Below, piece after piece: positions 1 to 6,083 of a stretch of 7,885 bases of DNA; within the stretch, counting starts at the first letter, position 1; the number at the start of each line of letters is the position of its first letter. A program made the translations under genes and the position numbers. The DNA is from Pseudomonadota bacterium (GTDB lineage: Bacteria > Desulfobacterota > Syntrophia > Syntrophales > JADFWA01). The stretch covers positions 1-7,885 of the forward strand of contig JAUVKS010000078.1 of assembly GCA_030596145.1 (NCBI GenBank), in the 5' to 3' direction. The notes under the pieces were generated by a model. It made no database searches. It was given only the letters and a program-made list of their open reading frames with translations, and was not told where the DNA came from.

Positions 1-15
1 ATTCCGCTGTAAGTT

Positions 16-81
16 AAGTTTGTAGTTTCAGGTTTAAAGCAGGGGCCGATGCCCTCATCGGCCCGAACGCGGAACGCAGAA
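16..81. repeat. Degenerate heptamer stretches around a 9-bp hairpin
   Basis: This is non-coding sequence downstream of gltX's terminator. Positions 16-36 can be read as three loose seven-base units (AAGTTTG, TAGTTTC, AGGTTTA). Positions 65-78 hold two near-identical units (GAACGCG, GAACGCA). Between them is a perfect inverted repeat, GGGCCGATG (43-51) with CATCGGCCC (56-64), and a 4-base loop. Neither strand has a T run after this hairpin, so it is not a standard intrinsic terminator. The seven-base periodicity recalls the much clearer heptamer block at 2101-2187, but the resemblance is weak and may be chance. I see no gene in 1-152. Confidence 0.35.
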
Positions 82-83
82 AC

Positions 84-134
84 AAAAAAAGCCATAAAAT
101 AAGGGCAGGACGATTTCCCATCCTGCCCTTATTT
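84..134 (-). terminator. Intrinsic terminator after gltX
   Basis: A perfect 14-bp inverted repeat pairs 97-110 with 121-134 around a 10-base loop. Read on the minus strand, the stem is followed by TTTTATGGC and then seven T's (84-90). It begins 19 bases past the gltX stop codon and in the right orientation to end the ispD-ispF-gltX transcript. Confidence 0.85.
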
Positions 135-152
135 GTTTCACAAAGCTTATAG

Positions 153-1607
153 CTATGAACCATAAACGGTAGCAACCGTTTTTTTTACCCTCTTAAGGAT
201 TGATTCTCTTCCGAGTATTGCAAAGAGTTTGTCAAGTTCAGGTCCCCAAGTTTTGCCTGTTATCGCGGCCCTTACAGGCATGAACAGCTTTTTCCCTTTA
301 AGACCCGTTTTGCTGCTCACGATATCCATAACACACCTGTATAAATCATCTTCCGCACACTCTTCCGATATCAGGGCATCATGAAGCGATTTAACAACTG
401 CCCCCGCATATTCCTTTTTTAGTGTCTGCGCGGCGTCTTCTGAAATCTCGCACCTTTCATCAAAAAACACATCAATATAGTCTCCGATCTCGGAAAATGT
501 GCCGAGATTATCCCTTATCGCTTCTATCACGGAATGGAGCCATTTACGATCAATGATATCACAATTATATCCGGCATCTTCAATAAAAGGGAACAACAGC
601 TCAGACAGTTTCGGGGTGCTGTAGTTACGAATATATGCCTTATTTAACCACTCCAGTTTAGCTTCGTCAAAAATAGCACCGCTTTTGCCCGCCCTTTCCA
701 GGGAAAACTCCTCAATAATTTCACCAACGGAACAGATTTCCTTTGTCCCGGCAAAAGAACCACCAAGAAGGGAAAGATAATTCAAAAGGGCTTCCGGCAA
801 AACTCCTCTATCCCTGAAATCCTTGACCGACACGGCGCCATGCCGCTTGCTCAACTTTGAACGATCTTTTCCCAGGATAAGTGAATGATGGGCAAAGAGG
901 GGCGGATCGAAACCAAGGGCTTGATAGAGAAGCAACTGAAGAGGGGTGTTGGAAAGGTGGTCTTCTCCCCTGATTACATGGGTTATTTTCATAAGGTGAT
1001 CATCGACGACAACGGCAAAGTTATAGGCGGGGATATCGTTGGAACGTACTATTATGAAATCCCCGATTGAATCACAATCGAATTTCATCGGCCCGCGGAT
1101 CAGATCATTAAACTCAACAACGCCCTTGGGAACCTTGAAACGGGAAGCCGGACTTCTGCCTTCACTTTCAAATCTTCTTCTCTCTTCATCGGTAAGATTC
1201 CTGCACTTCCCCATATACCGCGGCATCATCCTCATCGAAAGGAGGGTCTTTCTCTCCGCCTCGAGTTCGTCCTCCGTACAGTAACAGGGATATACCCTGT
1301 CTTCCTCTACGAGTTTTTTCAGATAACGGTTATATATATCGATTCTCTCAAACTGGTGATACGGCCCGAATTCACCACCACTTTCAGGACCTTCGTCCCA
1401 AATAATTCCGAGCCATCTCAGGTCCTCGAGGATCCCTTTTTCAAACCTTTCGAACGTCCTTGCCCTGTCGGTATCTTCAATCCGAACGACGAAAGCTCCT
1501 CCATAATGTCTGGCAAAGAGCCAGTTAAAAAGAGCGGTACGGGCATTTCCCACATGGAGATTCCCGGTGGGAGAGGGTGCGAATCTTACTCTTGGTCTCT
1601 CAGGCAT
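153..1607 (-). CDS. gltX: Glutamyl-tRNA synthetase
   Basis: Cytoplasmic class I aminoacyl-tRNA synthetase that charges tRNA with glutamate using ATP. The 484-residue length is normal for bacterial GluRS. The Rossmann catalytic domain opens with [18 protein letters not shown]; the HIGH signature is H18-V-G-N21, and the KMSKS loop is K251-L-S-K-R255. RIEDTDRAR (42-50) and [12 protein letters not shown] (211-222) are further class-I GluRS blocks. The helical anticodon-binding half runs from about 310 to the end. Three cysteines of the zinc-type insertion (C108, C110, C135) match the CxC-x24-C pattern, but the fourth position is N137, not His. The ATG overlaps the 3' end of ispF by 8 bases, implying translational coupling; a terminator follows. 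Whether it also charges tRNA-Gln (non-discriminating, needing GatCAB) cannot be decided here. Confidence 0.97.
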   Translation of the reverse strand: MPERPRVRFAPSPTGNLHVGNARTALFNWLFARHYGGAFVVRIEDTDRARTFERFEKGILEDLRWLGIIWDEGPESGGEFGPYHQFERIDIYNRYLKKLVEEDRVYPCYCTEDELEAERKTLLSMRMMPRYMGKCRNLTDEERRRFESEGRSPASRFKVPKGVVEFNDLIRGPMKFDCDSIGDFIIVRSNDIPAYNFAVVVDDHLMKITHVIRGEDHLSNTPLQLLLYQALGFDPPLFAHHSLILGKDRSKLSKRHGAVSVKDFRDRGVLPEALLNYLSLLGGSFAGTKEICSVGEIIEEFSLERAGKSGAIFDEAKLEWLNKAYIRNYSTPKLSELLFPFIEDAGYNCDIIDRKWLHSVIEAIRDNLGTFSEIGDYIDVFFDERCEISEDAAQTLKKEYAGAVVKSLHDALISEECAEDDLYRCVMDIVSSKTGLKGKKLFMPVRAAITGKTWGPELDKLFAILGRESILKRVKKTVATVYGS

Positions 1608-2079
1608 CTTTTTCTCTTACTGTAACAACGGCAAATGCGGCAACTCCCTCACCACGTCCGACAAAGCCCATCCCTTCATTCGTCGTGGCCTTTATATTTA
1701 CCATCTCCACAGATATATTTAGTGCATCGGCAATATTCAGAACCATTTCACGGATATATTCCCTCAACTTTGGCTTTTCCAGAACCACCGTTGAATCGAT
1801 ATTATTCACGCAATAACCCTTTCTATCCGCCATATCCCTGACTTCCGTTAGAAGCTTAAGGCTGGATATATTCTTGCAGGCAGGATCATTATCGGGAAAA
1901 TGCCTCCCTATATCTCCCTCACCGATAGCGCCGAGTATAGCATCACATAAAGCGTGCAAAAGGACATCCGCATCAGAATGGCCAAAGAGTCCCTTTTCAT
2001 ACGGTATCTCCCTGCCACCGAGAACAAGTTTCCTCCCTTCAACAAACTTGTGACTGTCATACCCGAAACCGACTTTCAT
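1600..2079 (-). CDS. ispF: 2-C-methyl-D-erythritol 2,4-cyclodiphosphate synthase
   Basis: Fifth enzyme of the MEP isoprenoid pathway. It cyclises CDP-methylerythritol 2-phosphate to the cyclodiphosphate with release of CMP. The 159-residue length is exactly typical. The N-terminus [10 protein letters not shown] supplies metal ligands D8 and H10, and H42 in VLLHALCDA is the third. GHSDADV (33-39), [11 protein letters not shown] (55-65) and the C-terminal [16 protein letters not shown] (130-145) are family hallmarks, the last forming part of the CDP pocket. The family works as a trimer with active sites between subunits. The ATG at 2079 is preceded on the minus strand by AAGGA seven bases away. 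The stop overlaps the gltX start. The gene follows ispD after a 79-base gap that contains most of a long hairpin repeat. Confidence 0.97.
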   Translation of the reverse strand: MKVGFGYDSHKFVEGRKLVLGGREIPYEKGLFGHSDADVLLHALCDAILGAIGEGDIGRHFPDNDPACKNISSLKLLTEVRDMADRKGYCVNNIDSTVVLEKPKLREYIREMVLNIADALNISVEMVNIKATTNEGMGFVGRGEGVAAFAVVTVREKDA

Positions 2080-2100
2080 AGATCAATCCTTATACTTAAG

Positions 2101-2187
2101 TTCCGAGTTCCGAGTCCCGAGTCCAAAGTCCAAAGTTTCCAACCCTGGATTCCAAACTCTAAACTTTGGACTCGGGACTCGGAACTC
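2101..2187. repeat. Heptamer repeat block with a 25-bp perfect inverted repeat
   Basis: The block reads in one seven-base register from 2101: TTCCGAG twice, TCCCGAG, TCCAAAG twice, then decayed units, then the complementary units CTTTGGA, CTCGGGA and CTCGGAA followed by CTC. The arms 2105-2129 and 2163-2187 are perfect reverse complements over 25 bp, with a 33-base spacer; an alternative 12-bp pairing (2127-2138 with 2161-2172) also exists. The right arm lies inside ispD and encodes its C-terminal tail and stop codon. The rest fills most of the ispD-ispF gap, so a large hairpin would form in the shared mRNA. No T run follows on the minus strand, so it should not act as a terminator. Dispersed heptamer repeats of this general kind are known in several bacterial groups; their function is unsettled. 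Confidence 0.9.
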
Positions 2188-2866
2188 TCTTTATTATCTC
2201 TTCCCCCACGGCAACATCCTCTGGGGTTGTAATCTTTATATTATCATAAGAACCCGTAATCATCCTGACCTTGATACCGATACGTTCTACAAGTAACGCA
2301 TCATCCGTGCCATAAAAATTATCCTCACAGGCCTTTTGATAGGCCGTCTTGACAACTTCCCTCCTGAAGGTTTGCGGAGTCTGAGTTAACCACAGAGTTC
2401 TTCTGTCAATCGTCTTTTCGATCAATCCGTCGCTACCGACCGACTTGACTGTGTCGGAAACTGGGACACCAACTACCACAGCGCCATCTTCCAGGACCTT
2501 ATGAACAGAAATATTTATTAAGTCTTCTGAAATAAACGGTCGTACACCGTCATGAATTACCACGATATCACAATCATTGCCAACCGCGTCAAGACCATTC
2601 TTCACAGAATCCTGTCTCTCCCTTCCACCTGCCAATACATATCTGACTTTAGAAAGACCGTATTCCTCAACTATCATTTTTTTGGAATATTCTATATGAT
2701 CCTTGGGAACCACCAATATAACATCATCAATAGTTGATGCTTCTTCAAACTTCCTCAGAGTATGAACCAGGATGGGAACACCATCCAGCAATAAATATTG
2801 CTTAGAGAGATCAGACCCCATCCTTTTTCCCAAACCACCGGCAGGTATGATTGCAACAACCTTCAT
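2159..2866 (-). CDS. ispD: 2-C-methyl-D-erythritol 4-phosphate cytidylyltransferase
   Basis: Third enzyme of the MEP pathway: transfers CMP from CTP to methylerythritol 4-phosphate. From this start it has 235 residues, normal for IspD. The nucleotide-binding loop PAGGLGKRMGSDLSKQY (8-24) carries R15 and K22. AGGRERQDSVKNGL (79-92), IHDGVRPF (104-111), VPVSDTVK (134-141), LTQTPQTF (160-167), TDDALLVE (187-194) and DNIKITTPED (208-217, with K211) complete the family pattern. The reading frame is open back to an ATG at 2929, but I chose 2866: it starts at the usual MKVVAIIPAGG, has GAGGG seven bases upstream, and the extension would be encoded by an intrinsic terminator. The last residues, VPSPESKV, and the stop come from a heptamer repeat block, so the native C-terminus has been replaced without touching the catalytic core. 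Confidence 0.95.
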   Translation of the reverse strand: MKVVAIIPAGGLGKRMGSDLSKQYLLLDGVPILVHTLRKFEEASTIDDVILVVPKDHIEYSKKMIVEEYGLSKVRYVLAGGRERQDSVKNGLDAVGNDCDIVVIHDGVRPFISEDLINISVHKVLEDGAVVVGVPVSDTVKSVGSDGLIEKTIDRRTLWLTQTPQTFRREVVKTAYQKACEDNFYGTDDALLVERIGIKVRMITGSYDNIKITTPEDVAVGEEIIKRVPSPESKV

Positions 2867-2878
2867 CAATGATCCCTC

Positions 2879-2917
2879 AAAAAAAAAGCCCGGTGTTCTC
2901 AGAGCATCCCGGGCTTT
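2879..2917 (-). terminator. Intrinsic terminator or attenuator between PIN-TRAM gene and ispD
   Basis: On the minus strand, AAAGCCCGG (2917-2909) pairs with CCGGGCTTT (2893-2885) as a 9-bp perfect stem, with further pairing possible in the loop. The T tract runs without break to 2879, nine T's in all including the stem end. It starts 11 bases after the PIN-TRAM stop and ends 12 bases before the ispD ATG, with the ispD ribosome binding site directly behind it. It should stop much of the upstream transcription, or act as a regulated attenuator for ispD-ispF-gltX. Confidence 0.8.
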
Positions 2918-2928
2918 AAACACCATCA

Positions 2929-3936
2929 TCAGCGAGAATTAGCCCCATACGCTTTTTTCTCAGGGACGATTTCCTTCAGCTCCGAAAATATCATTCTACC
3001 CGCTGTAGTCTGAAGTACACTTGTCACCAACGTCTCAACATTCTCCCCTAAATGTTTGCTGGCATTATCAACGATAACCATCGTCCCATCATCAAGATAG
3101 GCAACTCCTTGCCCCAGCTCTTTACCCTCTTTAATTACCTTAACCGTCATAACTTCACCGGGCAGTACAACGGGTTTCAATGCATTAGCAAGTTCATTCA
3201 CATTCAGGATTTTGATGCCCTGCAGTTCGGCAACCTTGTTCAGGTTAAAATCATTCGTTACGATCTTGCCGTTCATCTTCTTCGCCAGGGCAACAAGCTT
3301 TGAATCAACTCCCTTTATCTTGGGAAAATCTTGATCCACAATCTCAACATTAATATGGGGGTTTTTCTGCATTCGGTTAAGAATATCAAGTCCCCTCCTG
3401 CCACGTGAACGCTTTATCGAATCGGAAGAATCAGCAACGTATTGCAGTTCACCCAGTACAAATTGTGGAACGATCAAGTTGCCCTCGATAAAACCGGTGT
3501 CACAAACATCTGCCAACCTGCCGTCGATGATGACACTCGTATCAAGAATCCTGTAATCATTACTACTCCTTGGACTCTTTTTTAAAAACCCAAGCCCGGG
3601 AAAGTTGATCTCTTCACTCTTTTTTGATCCGATGACCAGGCCAAGATATCCGAGGATACAGGTCAACGCGACATATATCCAGGTCACGATTTCCTGATTT
3701 GCCCAGATACTCGTAAACCTTAAACTATAGGCAACAAGAGAAGCAATCAAAAGACCGATAATTGTCCCTATAACCCCACCGAATATAATCCTGAGGGACA
3801 CCTTCCTTATCGCCTGTTCAATCTGTATGACAAATATAGAAACTAAAAACCCTAAAAGCAATCCTATTAATGATAGCGGAAAATCATAATCATAATATGC
3901 ACGGGTAATAAAAAAACCACTTATGGAACATACCAA
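2929..3936 (-). CDS. Membrane-anchored PIN-TRAM domain protein (YacL type)
   Basis: Probable membrane-tethered RNA-binding nuclease of unknown substrate. The N-terminal ~105 residues form hydrophobic segments (about 20-38, 48-71, 83-103, plus the very N-terminus). A PIN domain follows at about 128-250, with acidic residues D132, D138, E163, D211 and D229 at the expected metal-binding positions (ILDTSVIIDGR, VLGELQ, GVDSKL, TNDFNL). A TRAM-type domain covers about 255-320 (LPGEVMTVKVIKEGKELGQGVAYL). The architecture matches Bacillus YacL-like proteins. The given start is a TTG, the first standard start codon in frame. It lies 32 bases from a perfect ribosome binding site (AAGGAGGTGA, 3966-3975), so translation probably begins 6-8 codons earlier at CTG 3960 or ATT 3957/3954, completing the first membrane segment. 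It lies downstream of carD and ends in a terminator. Confidence 0.92.
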   Translation of the reverse strand: MVCSISGFFITRAYYDYDFPLSLIGLLLGFLVSIFVIQIEQAIRKVSLRIIFGGVIGTIIGLLIASLVAYSLRFTSIWANQEIVTWIYVALTCILGYLGLVIGSKKSEEINFPGLGFLKKSPRSSNDYRILDTSVIIDGRLADVCDTGFIEGNLIVPQFVLGELQYVADSSDSIKRSRGRRGLDILNRMQKNPHINVEIVDQDFPKIKGVDSKLVALAKKMNGKIVTNDFNLNKVAELQGIKILNVNELANALKPVVLPGEVMTVKVIKEGKELGQGVAYLDDGTMVIVDNASKHLGENVETLVTSVLQTTAGRMIFSELKEIVPEKKAYGANSR

Positions 3937-3965
3937 AATTAAAAGAAATCTAATAATCAGTTAAA

Positions 3966-3975
3966 TCACCTCCTT
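3966..3975 (-). promoter_or_regulatory. Strong Shine-Dalgarno site of the PIN-TRAM gene
   Basis: On the minus strand the sequence is AAGGAGGTGA, a ten-base match to the anti-Shine-Dalgarno sequence of 16S rRNA. From the end of GGAGG there are 8 bases to an in-frame CTG (3960), 11 to an ATT (3957) and 14 to another ATT (3954); an in-frame TAA (3963-3961) lies directly before the CTG. No ATG, GTG or TTG occurs at a working distance. Confidence 0.8.
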
Positions 3976-4108
3976 TCCGACTGTTTTATACGAAGAGCTT
4001 AGGAAAAAGGATCCCGAGAACGAATCAAGAATCTTGGGGCAATGTTCGTTTCTGAAATCTTACATAAAAGTAGATTAATCAACGCATACCTGACACAGCG
4101 GCAAACGT

Positions 4109-4594
4109 TCAATGTACAGGGAATATGGAATTGATGTTCTGTTCTATTTTCGTCTCTTCATCCTGGGTTGCAACCGACATCTCTTTTATCAATAAATTCT
4201 TCGCAGTATCCATCATCTTTCTCTCACCAAAGGACAGATCTTTATTATATTTTAAAATAAAAAGATCCCTAAGTACTCTGGCAATTTCAAAAACCGATCC
4301 TGTTTTTATCTTTTCAAGATATTCTTTGTATCTTTTATTCCAAGTCTGTTTGTCTATTATTACATCTCTTTCTTTGAGAATTTCATAAACCTTGGGAATT
4401 TCTTCTTCTGAAATTACCTCTCTTAGTCCAACGGATTGTGCGCTGTCTGTGGGAATCATAATCGTCATACTATTTCCCAATATTTTCATGATGTAAAATA
4501 TCTGTTCATTTCCCATGATCTCTCTCTTCTCTATTGACTCAATCACACCGACACCCTGCGCTGGATAAACTGCCAAATCTCCAATCTTAAACAT
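4109..4594 (-). CDS. carD: CarD/CdnL-family RNA-polymerase-binding transcription regulator
   Basis: This family binds the RNA polymerase beta subunit and upstream promoter DNA, stabilising open complexes, notably at rRNA promoters. The protein has 161 residues, the usual length. The N-terminal polymerase-interacting Tudor-like domain is FKIGDLAVYPAQGVGVIESI (2-21) through about residue 55 (MIPTDSAQSVGLREV). The C-terminal helical DNA-binding domain includes W85 in TWNKRYKEYLEKIKTG (84-99), the position of the tryptophan that wedges into DNA in mycobacterial CarD, and VLRDLF (107-112). The start at 4594 has AGGAG seven bases upstream. A longer frame reaches 4684, but it would run through the gene's own promoter and lacks family similarity. 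It heads the cluster with the PIN-TRAM gene, ispD, ispF and gltX. Confidence 0.95.
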   Translation of the reverse strand: MFKIGDLAVYPAQGVGVIESIEKREIMGNEQIFYIMKILGNSMTIMIPTDSAQSVGLREVISEEEIPKVYEILKERDVIIDKQTWNKRYKEYLEKIKTGSVFEIARVLRDLFILKYNKDLSFGERKMMDTAKNLLIKEMSVATQDEETKIEQNINSIFPVH

Positions 4595-4637
4595 TTGACT
4601 TCTCCTAATTACTTTTTCTTTCTTCATTAAAGAAGGT

Positions 4638-4666
4638 ATAATATCATATCCGCAAATTTCAGTCAA
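4638..4666 (-). promoter_or_regulatory. Near-consensus sigma-70 promoter of carD
   Basis: On the minus strand, TTGACT (4666-4661) is followed by exactly 17 bases and TATTAT (4643-4638). A TG one base before the -10 gives an extended -10. The expected start near 4631 leaves a leader of about 37 bases to the carD ATG. Two copies of TTGGGGA, 15 bases apart (4680-4674 and 4695-4689), lie just upstream and could be a protein-binding site. Confidence 0.85.
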
Positions 4667-4721
4667 TTGAAATTCCCCAACCATAAAATCCCCAATTCTC
4701 CCGTAATGACTTCGAATTGCT

Positions 4722-4746
4722 AAAAAACTATGTATTAGATATAGTT
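4722..4746 (-). terminator. Weak AT-rich terminator candidate after the radical SAM gene
   Basis: On the minus strand, AACTAT (4746-4741) pairs with ATAGTT (4731-4726), followed by further T's to 4722. The stem is only 6 bp with one G-C pair and overlaps the stop codon, so termination would be inefficient. It is the only terminator-like structure between this gene and the carD promoter. Confidence 0.3.
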
Positions 4747-5883
4747 ATGCATAATCCTGTATAAGTCTCTATCCAGCCGATTCTGATCTTTTGCCTGATA
4801 CTGCTCCACGACACCTTTTAGCCTGAGATACATTCCCATATCTGAAAGATCGTCGAGTTTTCTATAAATCCCCTTTCTCCTTCCAAGCCTGTACACAATC
4901 CTTTCCTCCTCCGATAGACTGAAATACCTGTCAATTATGGCCAGAAGCCTCTCCTTATCCTCTGGAAGTGTCCCCTCTAACTCCTCCAGAAGATTCAATA
5001 TGTGATCACTGACAATTGTACTTTCAATGCCGTCAAGATTTTCAACAAATAACTTTATCTCTCTCAATATATCCTCATCCCCTATCGGCCTGAACTCACC
5101 CTCTTTCATCATTTTATAAAGATCTGTCCCTCTTCTCACCTGGAGCGACCTTAATCTTATAAATTGAGGATTTATCTGATTTAACACTTTTGCTGTTTCC
5201 TCTGCATGTTCCTTTGACCACCTGTCACCTCCAAGACCGGGTATTACATACTCGGAAAGAGATATACCCGATGCTCTTATCCTCTTACCGCCTTCAATAT
5301 GCTCCGCGGCGGTAACACCTTTTCGAATAAACGCAAGCAGCGGATCATAACCGGTTTCCATTCCGATGTGAATCCTCGTGAGACCCGCATCATGGAGCCG
5401 CTTGAATTCTTCAACAGATTTTCTGGAGGCAGTCTTTGAACGGCAATATGATGTAATCCTCTTTACGCCGGGAAACTTTTCCCCGATGAACGAAAGCACC
5501 TCAACCAGATCATCCGTTTTCATAATAATGGAGTTTGCATCCTGTATAAATACCGATTCACCCCCAAAGTATAGCCAGGCTGCAACCGACTTGAAACTAT
5601 CGTCGTAAGCCCCGTCACTACCATAGATTATATTTAATATAATATCAGTAACCTCTCCACCCTCTCCATTTCTCCACGACATCTCTCTTATCTGATCAGC
5701 AATATCCTTGGCTTTTTGTATATCTTCTTTGATTTCCTCAACGGATCTCAAACCAAACTCCCTGCCATGGTAACTATGGCAAAAGGCACACTTGTTCCAA
5801 GGACAATTTCTCGTAGCCCGAATTAGAAGACTTTTCGCCTCACTGGGTGGCCTTATCGGGCCCTGCTCAAAGGAAAAATTCAT
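4735..5883 (-). CDS. Radical SAM enzyme with CX4CX2C iron-sulfur motif, substrate unknown
   Basis: A predicted cytoplasmic, oxygen-sensitive enzyme that uses a 4Fe-4S cluster and S-adenosylmethionine for radical chemistry. From ATG 5883 it has 382 residues; the counts below are from GTG 5889, two codons upstream. The cluster motif NCPWNKCAFC gives C29, C34 and C37. The spacing CX4CX2C differs from the classical CX3CX2C but recurs in uncharacterised radical SAM families of anaerobes. WLYFGGESVFIQDANS (105-120), RIHIGMETGYDPLL (172-185) and VIPGLGGDR (215-223) are the strands and SAM/GGE-type region of the barrel. A C-terminal segment includes VSDHILNLLEELEGTLPEDKE (293-313). I chose the ATG because GAGGAG lies five bases before it and would overlap the GTG. 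No B12 domain or maturase partner is nearby, so I assign no substrate. Confidence 0.88.
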   Translation of the reverse strand: MNFSFEQGPIRPPSEAKSLLIRATRNCPWNKCAFCHSYHGREFGLRSVEEIKEDIQKAKDIADQIREMSWRNGEGGEVTDIILNIIYGSDGAYDDSFKSVAAWLYFGGESVFIQDANSIIMKTDDLVEVLSFIGEKFPGVKRITSYCRSKTASRKSVEEFKRLHDAGLTRIHIGMETGYDPLLAFIRKGVTAAEHIEGGKRIRASGISLSEYVIPGLGGDRWSKEHAEETAKVLNQINPQFIRLRSLQVRRGTDLYKMMKEGEFRPIGDEDILREIKLFVENLDGIESTIVSDHILNLLEELEGTLPEDKERLLAIIDRYFSLSEEERIVYRLGRRKGIYRKLDDLSDMGMYLRLKGVVEQYQAKDQNRLDRDLYRIMHNYI

Positions 5884-5934
5884 CTTCACTCCTCTTTATC
5901 AGATATTAATAACGGTTTTGATCTTAACTTTCTT

Positions 5935-5963
5935 AGTATAATCATCAGATGGGAATAGGTCAA
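5935..5963 (-). promoter_or_regulatory. Sigma-70 promoter of the radical SAM gene
   Basis: On the minus strand, TTGACC (5963-5958), a 17-base spacer and TATACT (5940-5935) form a near-consensus promoter. The expected start near 5928 gives a leader of about 45 bases. It fires away from the plus-strand promoter at 5995-6023; the two -35 boxes are 31 bases apart. Confidence 0.8.
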
Positions 5964-5994
5964 CACACAAGCACCCAAAAATGTTGAAAACCCC

Positions 5995-6023
5995 TTGATG
6001 CTTTTCCCTTTATATAGTATACT
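5995..6023 (+). promoter_or_regulatory. Sigma-70 promoter of the ComEA-like gene
   Basis: TTGATG (5995-6000), a 17-base spacer and TATACT (6018-6023). Transcription should begin near 6030, leaving a leader of about 54 bases that contains a hairpin next to the ribosome binding site. Confidence 0.7.
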
Positions 6024-6049
6024 TACAAAGCTGGAGGAACATAAGGGGA

Positions 6050-6078
6050 CTGGGTTCATAATAACCCAGAGGAGGAGG
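6050..6078 (+). promoter_or_regulatory. Leader hairpin abutting a strong ribosome binding site
   Basis: CTGGGTT (6050-6056) pairs perfectly with AACCCAG (6063-6069) around a 6-base loop. One base later comes GGAGGAGG (6071-6078), five bases before the ATG at 6084. The stem leaves the binding site free, so it may be a 5' stability element or a protein-binding hairpin rather than an occluding one. Its function is unknown. Confidence 0.5.
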
Positions 6079-6083
6079 AAAGA

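Noticed and set aside
885..1625. Plus-strand open frames of 61-89 codons opposite gltX
   Set aside because: They lie antisense to a full-length, motif-complete gltX, have no recognisable domains and no convincing ribosome binding sites.
2101..2187. Heptamer block considered as a CRISPR array or IS terminal repeats
   Set aside because: There are no spacers, units are only seven bases, no transposase is present and no target duplication is visible.
2867..2929. 21-residue N-terminal extension of IspD starting at an ATG overlapping the PIN-TRAM stop
   Set aside because: Its codons are the arms and T tract of an intrinsic terminator, family similarity begins at MKVVAIIPAGG, and a good GAGGG site serves the ATG at 2866.
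3985..3990. TATAAA on the minus strand as a -10 box for a separate PIN-TRAM promoter
   Set aside because: No acceptable -35 hexamer is found 16-18 bases upstream; the match alone is expected by chance in AT-rich sequence.
4595..4684. 30-residue N-terminal extension of CarD
   Set aside because: It spans the near-consensus promoter and has no family similarity, while AGGAG precedes the ATG at 4594.
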